In this document: positions 1 through 10,900 of the stretch, in pieces
Layout of the letters: each line of letters opens with the position of its first letter
Position numbering within the stretch: position 1 is the first letter of the stretch
Notes under the pieces: generated by a model
Seen by the model: the letters and a program-made list of their open reading frames with translations, nothing else
Databases searched by the model: none
What the model was told of the DNA's origin: nothing
Translations under genes and position numbers: made by a program
Assembly: GCA_951812925.1 (NCBI GenBank)
Contig: OX638370.1
Span: 110,498,897-110,562,896 of the forward strand
Direction of reading: 5' to 3'
Length of the DNA: 64,000 nt
From: Calliopum simillimum
Lineage: Eukaryota > Arthropoda > Insecta > Diptera > Lauxaniidae

Positions 1-264
1 GTTTACTGACACCAACAACACCACACAGCAAATAGTTTGGGAGTAAAATTCAGACCAAGTTCGAATGAATACAGATCCACACCAAACTTGGTATGCAATC
101 TATGCTTCAATTTGATATACAAACCGTTTATGCTTGTTCGTATAAAATATATACACAATTTAAACTATTTTGGTTTAAATTTTATAGAATCACTATATAA
201 AAATCTTTCATACTTTTATAATATTCAAATTTTACACAAAACGATAAAAAGTTTCATAGACAAA

Positions 265-345
265 TGTGCTAAAGACTTTGTTATGTATTTCTGAGCGTTG
301 TGTTCTGGGTTTAAATCTCAGTGCGGATGAAATTTTTTAATAATT
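265..345 (+). repeat. tRNA-related SINE-like fragment
   Basis: The segment contains a Pol III B-box-like core (TGGGTTTAAATCTCA around 312) preceded by an A-box-like CTAAAGACTT. The same arrangement occurs in reverse orientation at about 440-540. It cannot fold into a proper cloverleaf as far as I can see, so a decayed tRNA-derived SINE is more likely than a tRNA gene. A T/A-rich tail follows. Confidence 0.35.
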
Positions 346-439
346 TTTTTATTAATTTTATTATTATTTTATACGATGGCTGCATTGGACACATGTTTCA
401 TTTTCCGCTCCGAAGACTCTTTAGACAAATTGTGTACAA

Positions 440-540
440 ATTGATGGAAATTTAAAAATTATAATTGAAAATCACCGAGTGGAGGATTTGAACCCAGGTC
501 TTTCCACGCAGCGCAAGTCATTAGACCGACACACTATTAT
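440..540 (-). repeat. tRNA-related SINE-like fragment, inverted copy
   Basis: Read on the minus strand this shows GGTCTAATGACTTGC followed about 25 bases later by CTGGGTTCAAATCCTCC, a good B-box and T-arm loop. It resembles the plus-strand fragment at 265-345. No complete acceptor stem is visible, so a SINE or pseudo-tRNA is preferred over a functional tRNA. Confidence 0.4.
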
Positions 541-614
541 TTGCTCTTCTTCACAGTCGACGAACTTCCAAACCGTACATACGTAGTTAGTTACGTTATA
601 ATTTCACTGGCACA

Positions 615-740
615 ATTGGATCACTTTTGGTACTAATGACGGATTATGCATTACATGCGGACCATTTTTATACAAATGACCAATTTCGCATTACATTTGG
701 ACAATTTTTGGTATAATTGATAATTTAAGTGAATTTATTC
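615..740 (+). repeat. short tandem repeat, about 40-bp unit, three degenerate copies
   Basis: Three successive units begin GGATCACTTTTGG, GGACCATTTTTAT and GGACAATTTTTGG, each with a GCATTACAT-type segment. The rest of 560-1290 shows no gene; an open frame at 691-954 on the minus strand has no recognisable protein features. Confidence 0.5.
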
Positions 741-1346
741 TAGGTGTAGTCCGTTTTGGTCTACTTAAAAACAACCAGTCCAAAGTTGAGACTATCGAGA
801 CAATTGTCTCCGCCGGTCCTGCAGGGAATATAACCGCACCCCACGTTGTGCGCCAAATGTAAAGGATGAATCTCTTTATAAATGTAAAGGATATTTGACA
901 TATTGTCTGTGTTCTCTTTCCATTGTTAAGAAAATTTTCTGGACTTATATACATATGTGGGTGTGGTACATAACTTAAAAGGAAAATAAAACTGATTAAC
1001 CCCCTTAGAAATCTAAACGAAAGAGATGGATGTCTTTCTTATATGAATGTTGCTACATGTGAACTTCTTTGGCATGAGGATCTGTATACAAATGAAATTG
1101 CCAATAGCAAATATAAATTGTGTTAAAATAACAATTATAAATGAGAACGTGTTAATTACGATTAAGTGTGTTTGTCCCAGAAAATTATGTAATTATGTGA
1201 ATTTACTTTAATGGCTGGTTGTTTATTTTGATTACTCCCTGCCCAGATTTATAAAATTAGTGAACATTAATTTTTATTTTTGAAATACTTGCAGCATTTG
1301 AGTTTAAAAAAATAATCGAGAATTCAAAGACGAGACCGATTTGCGA

Positions 1347-1362
1347 ATGAACCAACATTTTT
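1347..1362 (+). CDS. candidate first coding mini-exon of the RhoGEF gene
   Basis: An ATG at 1347 opens MNQHF and meets a possible donor (T|GTGTTA) at 1363. Splicing to the acceptor TTTTCAG at 1434-1440 would remove a 78-base intron and join in the correct phase (1 base + 2 bases). The donor is weak and the real N-terminus may lie upstream of the window, so this is only a candidate. Confidence 0.2.
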
Positions 1363-1440
1363 GTGTTAATGACAATGCTTACCTACTTAAAACTTCTTTA
1401 TTAAATTATCATCTAAACTCCTTTCTTTTCAACTTTTCAG

Positions 1441-1941
1441 ATAATGATGTTGAATCTGCTTTGGCTGAATCACAAGCGATTGTTATGAGCGCATCACAAC
1501 ATCGAACAACACAGCAATTGCAAAATCAACATATGTTGGAATCACAATCTTCCATAAATAGTGCCACCTCAATACAAACCGTTTTGCATCAATCGGTGAT
1601 AAATACAAGTACGCAGACACAACAAAATAACGGTGATACAGCGGCGTTGCAACAACAACTTTCAACAACAAGTAGCAATAATTCAACGACAGGAGCAGGA
1701 TCAACAACAACATCAACAAATACATCATCAACAGCAGCAACAGAGCAGGCAGCATATACGCAGTCAAATACAACAGCAGTTCCATATGGAACAGAAGCTT
1801 TGCCAACATTACGACATCCATCGGAAAGTATAAATTCACTATTGGAGCATATAAATCCAGCTGCAACTATGAATGGTGATGGTGTGTTGAATATTGGTGA
1901 TGTAGCAGATTTGTTGCATCCACAACATGCGATTATAACAG
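1441..1941 (+). CDS. RhoGEF exon: Q/S/T-rich N-terminus leading into SEC14
   Basis: The exon starts after TTTTCAG with phase 1 and ends ACAG|GTACAT. It encodes a low-complexity stretch rich in Gln, Ser and Thr (CAA/CAG/ACA codons) and then an ordered segment, ESINSLLEHINP...VLNIGDVADLLH, which leads into the SEC14 fold. The Q-rich tract is probably disordered, and its CAA/CAG runs could vary in length between individuals. Long open frames on the opposite strand and in +1 here are by-products of the triplet repeats. Confidence 0.8.
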
Positions 1942-4900
1942 GTACATTGATTCATACATTAATATATAATCGTGTACATTGTAACTATTGAATTCTATTT
2001 CTTTCATTTTCAGGTGGCAGAACCCAAGATGGTTGCCCGCTTATCATATTTCCAGATAATAATAATTTTCAGACGTTAGAAGAAACTGATTACCAAAAAT
2101 TAATTTTGTATCTTACTTCAGTGCCATCGTAAGTAAACGTTTTGGGAATGATTTACTAAGTACATATGTATACATATCGCGAAAACAAGACTTTATGAAG
2201 GAAAATAAAAACTTAGAATACTCGAATAGACCAATCGAAATCTAGGGTCGAATCGACGCATCAGTGAACGTACAATTCGTGACATAAATTCATGTATTTA
2301 GTAATGCAAAACACAGGATTTTACGTCACGAGTTGCACGTTCACGGATGCGTCGATTCGATTGCGGCGATTCGATCCCAGATTTCAAGTGGTCTATTGTA
2401 GAATTAGTTTTTCTTTTCCTTCATAAAGTCTTGTTTTCGCGATATGTGTACATATAAAAAACCTAATTTTAAGTACTTAAATACATACAGGCCTGTTCCG
2501 AAATCCATGCGATTTCAATTACTTTTCGTTTCGAATGCTTTTTTTTTAAAAACAATAAGTTTACGTTTTGGGAGATTTCGATAGAAACAAATTTTTGATT
2601 GTTTTGCGCTTTTTTTAAGAATATTTTATAAAAGGTAATTTTTTCGTATACACACCGTTTTCATTCAAAACCTTCGAAACGAAAAGCAATTGAAATCGAA
2701 TGGATTTCGCAATAGGCTTGATAATAGTAAAATATGAAAGTTAATAATGCAATAAAATATAAACCAAAATTAAAAATCATTTCTTTGTCTTACACAGCCT
2801 GCAAGACGCTGATCTTGGCTTCCATTTGATAATAGATCGACGGAAGGATAAATGGAACGCCGTTAAAACAGTTTTACAAAGAATCTCTGTAAGTTATTTT
2901 CTTAAGTCTCTGGTAAGATTTATGACTAATTTACTCTTTTCTTTTAGATCTATTTTCCGGGTATTATACACGTTGTTTATGTTTTACGTCCCTCTGGGCT
3001 ATTTCAAAAAGCCATCTCCGAAGTAAGCTCAAAATTTTCCAAAGATGAGTATCGTTTTCGTCTAGTCATTTGTTCAGCGCTCAATGATTTACATGAATAC
3101 CTTGATAAAAGTCAATTGACTGCAGATATGGGTGGTGGATTAGTATATTCGCATCATGAGTGGATACAACAGCGTATTGTAATACTTATTTGTATTTATT
3201 AATTTGAATAATTTTAATAAAAACGTTTTTCGTTTTTACAGTCATTAGAAAAGTTCTCGAGCTTAACGCATCAAGTATCTGCAGAGCTGGATATATTCAT
3301 ACAAGCAATACACGATACGGAATTTCCAAATTCTGTTGAGGCAACACAAAAGTTACTTGACGATCAGGGTGGTGATTATGCGCGTTTAAAGGTTATAAAA
3401 TTATGCAGGGTGTTAACGATAAAGTTACGAGGCTTCTGGGAGATAGAGGAGACCTAACAAAAATTGTGCCTGGGAGAGGGTCTAAAATTTACCCCTGAGG
3501 AGTTATAGTGAAAAAACTAATTTTGTGACTTGTTTAAAAAAAAAAAAAAAATTTCTTGGGTCAGCCTAACATTTTAGAGAAATTTTTTTTATAGCAAACT
3601 TTAAGCTTATTTTATGAGCTTCTTAAAACGTATGTGTCTTATAGGGTTTAAAAGGATTTCGTAAAGTTCTGCAGCTTTAAAGTTGATATTTTGACTTTGG
3701 CAGCCTTTTTAGTATGAAAAAGGTCCTATTAACATTCCATTTTATACTATTTTTTAGAATCCTTGATAAATTTCCTTTAATTCAGTAGTACATTTGTCAT
3801 ACCAATTTTGTAGTTCGAATACAGAAAAAATACTTTTCAAGAACAATTCGTTTGAAGGCTCAGGTAGATAAAGGGCATCGCGTGTGTAGCGCGTGTGTTA
3901 TAACATAAAAGTATTAAGTATTTTCTGTCCTCATATCAAAAAATTTATATGACAAATGTACCAACGAATTAAAGGAAATTCAACGAAAATTCTAAAAAAT
4001 TTTATAAAAGGCTATGTTAATAGAACCTTTTTCATACTAAAATGGCCGCCAAAGTCAAATAGTGCGAAAAAAAGATGAAAATATCAAATTTAAAGGTACA
4101 GAACTTTACGAAATCTTTTTATTCTCTATAAACCAAACACACTTTTAGAAGATAAGCTAAAAGTTTTTATAAAAAAGTTTTCTATGAAACGTATGGGTGA
4201 CCCAAGAACATTTTTTTTGTTCAACAAGTAAACAAATCAGTTTTCTGCCTATAACTCCTCAGAAGTACATTTAAGACCCCCAGAAGCAATTATTTGTTAA
4301 GCTAGGCTTTCTCTATCACATCCCAGAAGCTTCGTAATCTTATCGTTTACACCCTAATATACTGCTTACAATGTTCTTTATTTTAAAGTTTCTTCATTTA
4401 TAGGAAGAAATATTTGCTGCCGCTAAGCATGGTGAAACACTTTTAAACAACATCAAGTCCAATGATGAAATCAAAGAATTCTCAGAACGTACCGGCAATG
4501 TTAGCGCTATTGAAAGGTAAAAACAACAGGCACTTAATTTTTACGTATAGGCTTTTTTATAAAGCATTTTATGATTTCTTTTTCAAAACTCCTAACATGT
4601 TCTTTCTTTACTCTCTGTTGTACTAACAAATATGTATTTAATATCAATTTTTCTTCATACATATATACTTTACTATTATGTACTACGTAAGATTTTCCCC
4701 GAAAAAATGTATCCTATATAAACTCCTTTTCCAAGTAACCTATTCCTGAGTACATATATAAAAAATACCATAATTCTTTTATTTTATTTTCAATTATATA
4801 GCTCTGCACTGGTTTTGTAATAATGAATTTCTCTGTTAAACTAATATTTTAAACATTTTTTAAAGTTGCTGATTAATTAATTATTTTTTCGTCGAATTTT

Positions 4901-7900
4901 TTTAAAATTAAATGAGTTCTTTTTCTTAACGCGTTACCAATAACAATGAGAATTTATTTAAATCATCCTCATTTTCATTTCATTAAATAGGCAAAAGCAG
5001 GCTTATTTTCAAACTTTATGGAGACTATCGGGAATCAATATTCCCGAGGAATTTTTCTCAGACTGTCGTGTATTCTCTATTGCAGTTTGAGAAAAATTCC
5101 CCGGGAATATTGTTTCACGATAACCACCTATGTTTTTGATTTCGTTTTTTGTGCATGCCAACTTTGGTATTTAATATATTTGTTCACGTTATGGCCATAG
5201 ATTATTGTTAAATAGCTTACAATAAAATGTTGATTTAATTATTTTAGTTTTTATGTTGCTCCACAATTGAATTGCTTCGCATAGCTGTTGTATCTTACTG
5301 TTCCCTAAAGATTTGCCATTTTCCGATTAGAGTCGAAGTTTTAGAGTTTTCCTTTTTTTCAAAGAAATAGAAATATTTTCTCAATGCATGCGTTTGTTTT
5401 AAGTTCCATTTAGCTGAGAATGACACCCATAAAAGAATAACATAATTAAAAATCATACAAACCAAGCTATATCACACCAACATATCGAACATTCGATTAT
5501 CTCAATACAACGCTTATTTTCCGCAGAAACACTTACACAGAGCAACAATGATTTTGTTGCAGGGCAGCTGAGGGTAATTTCTGAAGCAACTTTCTGCATA
5601 AAATCCGAATCTGAAGTTAGAATTGAGCTATCATTTCTAGATTTTGAGATATTTTAGATCCAGACTGCACAAATTTTTTTTTATTTTTTTGTTACCGCAC
5701 CGATTAAGATCCGTACATTATGTTTCTTAATAGCAATGGAGAAACATAATGTACGGATCTTAATCGGTGCTATTACTGGACATTGTGCCATGGGAATCCA
5801 TGCATCTCGTTTAGGTTTCTCAAACATTGGCGACCTTTGTAGAAGTTGTAAAGACCCTGATATGGAAGAAACAGTCTTTCATTTCTTTTGTGAATGTCCA
5901 GCGCTTGCGCTTAGACGTAGAAAGAATTTTGGTCATTTCAATTTGGAATCGCTTGACGCACTGTCTGAGCTTTGTCTTAAATCCATATGGAAGTATATAT
6001 GTACATCCAAGTGGTTCTCTTAGACTTTCTCTGCTAAAGCTTTTAGTATCGGGTATACAATGGGCCCTTTCTCGAGGCCTAAGTTAATGATGACAACATG
6101 TTCATCTCCCGGATCTAACCTAACCTAACCTACCACACTTATCATGTACTACTTACTATTCTTTTCCTTCAAAATGAGTTCTTGAAAAGTGTGTAATACG
6201 ATGTTTCTTTGTAAAGTTCTGAATATTTTAAGATGACATCATCAAACGCATGAAATGACACAGGCATTTTATTCTGTATACAATATATTTCATGATGTCA
6301 TCTTAAATCGGATATAACTTCTGAAGTAAGCATCGTACACCACCTTTAAGGGCTAATTTTGATGAACTTGTTAAAAAATAAAAGAAAATTTGTTCAGTCT
6401 ACATCATGCCTCAAAAATAGATATTTTTTTTAACCTCAAATACCGCGTAATCTAGAACTGATGGGTCACTTCTGAGCTTGGATTTTGATTATGGGTCATT
6501 TCATCTCAAATCGTCCAGGCAGTATTTTTTTTTGCATATTATTTTTTTAATAGTTTCTACATTGAAATCGATGAGACACGTATTTTTTCCTTTTGCTTGA
6601 TTTTGAGTTCTTTCGTCGTGGGGAATTTTTTAAAATTCGTCTACAAACGCGATTTTGCGCTATTGTCGCATGTCAATTTTCACAGAAAATGTGATAACTT
6701 TGTAAAAAAACGTCCGATCTTCGTAATTTTTGGTATGTTTGTAGCTAAGAGGTTCCTCTAAAAGAAAAAAATATGATACAGGGTATATTTCAAAAAATAA
6801 TTTTTATATCGTCATTTGAAAAAAAAAAATCAAAAAATTTTTGACTTGAAAAATTTCCAATTGCATTTTTTTTTTTCTTCATATTTTTTTCTTTAAATAG
6901 CCATACATATAAACAATATTATGTAACAGCCTCTATTAGCCCAAATTCGTTGTTTGGGAATTATGATTTTTTGAAAAAACAGTCCCAATTATTTAGTAAT
7001 TTTGGGCTTCATTCATGATATGGGTTATTCTATTCTAACGCGTCAAATCATGTAATCGTCCACTAAAACACCAATATGAGGTTCTAAAATTATAGCAAAA
7101 TTTTTTTTATATACATTTAAATAGCCTTTATAAGATCCACCACTTAGTATATCGCTTATTTTACATAGCTCTCGTGGAAAACCAAAAATATGAGTAAAAA
7201 AGTAACTCCCCTGGCTGTAATCATATACGTTAAGTTAGTAAAATTGTTTATGATTACAGCCAGGGGAGTTACTTTTTTACTCATATTTTTGGTTTTCCAC
7301 GAGAGCTATGTAAAATAAGCGATATACTAAGTGGTGGATCTTATAAAGGCTATTTAAATGTATATAAAAAAAATTTTGCTATAATTTTAGAACCTCATAT
7401 TGGTCCTCATATTGGTGTTTTAGTGGACGATTACATGATTTGACGCGTTAGAATAGAATTACCCATATACATATGTTATCATTTCGTCAAAAGTAGCTCA
7501 ATCGTTATGATATTTTGTCTGTCAACAGTCAAAGGTCCGTTCAAGAAGAAATCATGAAGTGTAGTACATTTTTGGATATTTTTTTTTATAACCGTCTTTA
7601 AAGTAGAAAAAAAAATCATATGACTTTTAGCCCAAAAATTTTAGCATTGCTACGATTTGTCCATTCTTTATTACTGTTTTTGTATATCAATTTGTAAGTA
7701 GACAATTTTCAGAAGCATACTCCAAATGTGGCTGTCAAATTACTTGAAGCTCATGACGCACAAAGGTTCAGAAAGACCAAGAAGACCCAGTGGAACAATG
7801 TTGCAGCAATAATCAAATTACTCGAATAAATGTACCTACTTGCATGGAGTTTGAAAAATAATATTGAATAAAAAACAAAATTAAGGTATGAATAAAGCTT

Positions 7901-10900
7901 CTGAAAATTGTCTACTTACAAATTGATATACAATAACAGTAATAAAGAATGGACAAATCGTAGCAATGCTAAAATTTTTGGGTTAAAAGTCATTTGATTT
8001 TTTTTTTCTATTTTAAAGACGGTTATAAAAAAAATATCCAAAAATGTACTACACTTCATGATTCTTTCTTCTAGAACGGACCTTTGACTGTTGACAGACA
8101 AAATATCATATCGATTGAGCTACTTTTGACGAAATGATAACATATGTATATCATGAATGAAGCCCAAAATTACTAAATAATTGGGACTGTTTTTTCAAAA
8201 AATCATAATTCCCAAACAACGAATTTGGGCTAATAGAGGCTGTTACATAATATTGTTTATATGTATAGCTATTTAAAAAAAAAATATGAAGAAAAAAAAA
8301 CTGATGCAATTGGAAATTTTTCAAGTCAAAGATTTTTTGATTTTTTTTTTTCAAATGACGATATAAAAATTATTTTTTGAAATATACCCTGTATCTTTTT
8401 TTTTTCTTTTAGAGGAACCACTTAGCTACAAACATACCAAAAATTACGAAGATCGGACGTTTTTTCGCAAAGTTATAACATTTTCCGTGAAAATTGACAT
8501 GCGACAATAGCGCAAAATCGAGTTTGTAGACGAATTTTTAAAAATTCCCCTCGACGAAAGAACTCAAAATCAAGCAAATGGAAAAAATACGTGTCTCATC
8601 GATTTCAATGTAGAAACTATTAAAAAAATAATATGCAAAAAAAAAATACTGCCTGGACGATTTGAGATGAAATGACCCTTATACCATGTGCGGAAATTTC
8701 TTTTGGAACAACACACCCCAATTTTTGTTGGTCTGTGTTTTATATTTGCTCTAATAAGCTTCTTTACTCGCTTCTATAAAGATTTATGTACTACTTTTCA
8801 ATTTGAAGCTGTATTACTTACAATAATCTCCATTAAATATATGACATTATCTTTCTTTTTTTTGAAATTGAGTCCTTAACAAAGCGAATTTGTTAAACGC
8901 AGTGTCCTCAAAATTTTCAGACCTTAATTTTTAATAAATTTTAATTTAAAAATCTTAATGAAAAGCAGTTCATGTTTTTACTATTTTTCCTTCAAATTTC
9001 AATAATATATGGCATAATCGTGGACTTAATCCGAAAATGTCAAGTTTATAATTTTTGTTCATCTGTTGAAATTTGTCTCAGACTTTTTTTTGAGAGCAGC
9101 AACCAAAAGTCATTCCAAATGTATAAATAAAACAACACTCTAAAATCTTCAAAAGAAAAGGCTACGATCCATAAACCCAAAATTAAACCTTCAATCTCGA
9201 ATACAGTAAAAAGTATGTCAATTTTGAGCTCTGGCCGTTAAAAAATTTTAAAACAAGACTACGATCCATAAAATAAATAAATTGATTTCACAAAAAATTA
9301 AGCGTTTAATCTCAAATATCTCGAATACTGTAAGGTATAGGACAATTTCGAACACAACCAACTCAAAAATTAAAAAAAAAAAGACCAAAATCCCTAAAAT
9401 AAATAAATTAATTTCACCAAAAATTAAACCATTAATCTCAAATATCTCGAATACAGTAGGAAACTTCGAGTTGATGAGTAGGCCAGGTCGATGAAAAAAT
9501 AATTGGAAAAGCCACGCTTTATTTGAATGCTGACTTTGAGGAAACAAACAAAATTTTTTTTATTGACCACTCCAAAAACATCCAGAATCGTATTTTTTCC
9601 ATAAGTTTGGTAGGTGCTGTCCGATGTTTAAACATTATATGTCGTTGTTAAGGGCTAAATTGGGCCTTTATTAGCACTTTTTAGGTAAAATGTAAATATA
9701 TTTCTAAAGACTTCAATTTTATGAAGAAAAAAATGGCATTTAGGGATTTACGAACTAGAGGAACTAAGTCGTACTAGCCGAATATGACCTCGGGGGTCCA
9801 AACAGCATGAGGAAAAAATGTAGGCCTAATTAAGCCCTATACAACAATAGACACTGGACATCACCTAGTTATGGAGAAAGGCCATTTTTAGCTTTTGTAG
9901 AGTGGTCCAAAAAAAAAATGTTGTTTCATAGATACTTTCAAGGTAAGTTTTCAAATAAGGGGTGCTTTTTCCAAACTTTTTTTTTGTATGGAGACTGAAA
10001 CCACCCCAGACAACGATTTTTGAAATTTATGTTCGAAAACAGTTACAAAATGGCATCCCTATGCACCACGCTTTCACTCACAAACTTTTGACACGCTTCT
10101 TATTTTTTCTTCATCTCAAACACGCACAAATCACAAAAAATCAATATCTGTAAAAACTCCATTTTTTAAACTCTAAAAATCACAACTTCATATCAATCAA
10201 AGTCTCGTTCATGGCTCATCAAGATATTGTTGTCTCTTTCTTTTTCTTTCTGTGATCTTTGAATGAAAACCAAAATGATTTTCAATAAAAAATCATAAAT
10301 AAAAAACACCCACATTGCAACATTAAAAAAATAAATCCGTAAAAAACTGCAATAAAATTCTGAAATAAAAATAAAACAAAAATTTGAAATCGAAAAATAC
10401 CCACAATAAAAAGCAGACCCAGTGCAGGGATTATAAATCGACATCAAATTGTTTACCATCAACCAAATAAATTAAAAAAACCACAACATTATGATGATTG
10501 TCGCGATTATCGTAGACTACTGGTGCAACTGGAAGAGACCGAACGACGTTTTGATGAATTCTGGCGTACGCATCGTAACCGCTTGCAGCAATGTTTGGAG
10601 CTAAGACGTTTCGAGCACGATTTCAGAGAGTTGCAAGTGAGTGAAATACATACAGGATATAAACGTTAAGGTTACGAAGCTTCTGGAAGGCGATGGAGGA
10701 AACCTAGAGTCATAGAGAAAAAACTGTTTGTATAAATTTACATAAAAAATTTACTTGGGCCACTCTAACGTTTTATAGAAATTTTTTCATCGATTTTTTT
10801 AAGCTAATTGTATGAGGTTTCTAAGAGTGTATTTGGTTTATAGAGTTTCAAACTACATATTTCGCAAAGTTCTAGACTTTTAAAGTTGATCTTTTTATTT

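Larger units (their letters stand above)
6492..8679. mobile_element. 2.2-kb foldback element with nested foldback insertion
   Basis: The outer arms (about 6492-7020 plus 7466-7710, against 7893-8679) are inverted copies. The ends are TGGGTCATTTCATCTCAAAT and ATTTGAGATGAAATGACCCT, flanked by TA on both sides (6490-6491 and 8680-8681), which fits TA target duplication. The left arm is interrupted at 7020/7021 by a second element. Between the arms lies a roughly 180-base unique core. No transposase is encoded, so it must be mobilised in trans. Confidence 0.85.

Noticed and set aside
440..540. Functional tRNA gene
   Set aside because: B-box is good but no acceptor stem or anticodon arm can be drawn with confidence; SINE-like origin is preferred.
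1483..1866. 127-codon minus-strand and 66-codon +1 frames over the Q-rich exon
   Set aside because: By-products of CAA/CAG/ACA triplet repeats; the plus-strand frame splices correctly into the SEC14 domain.
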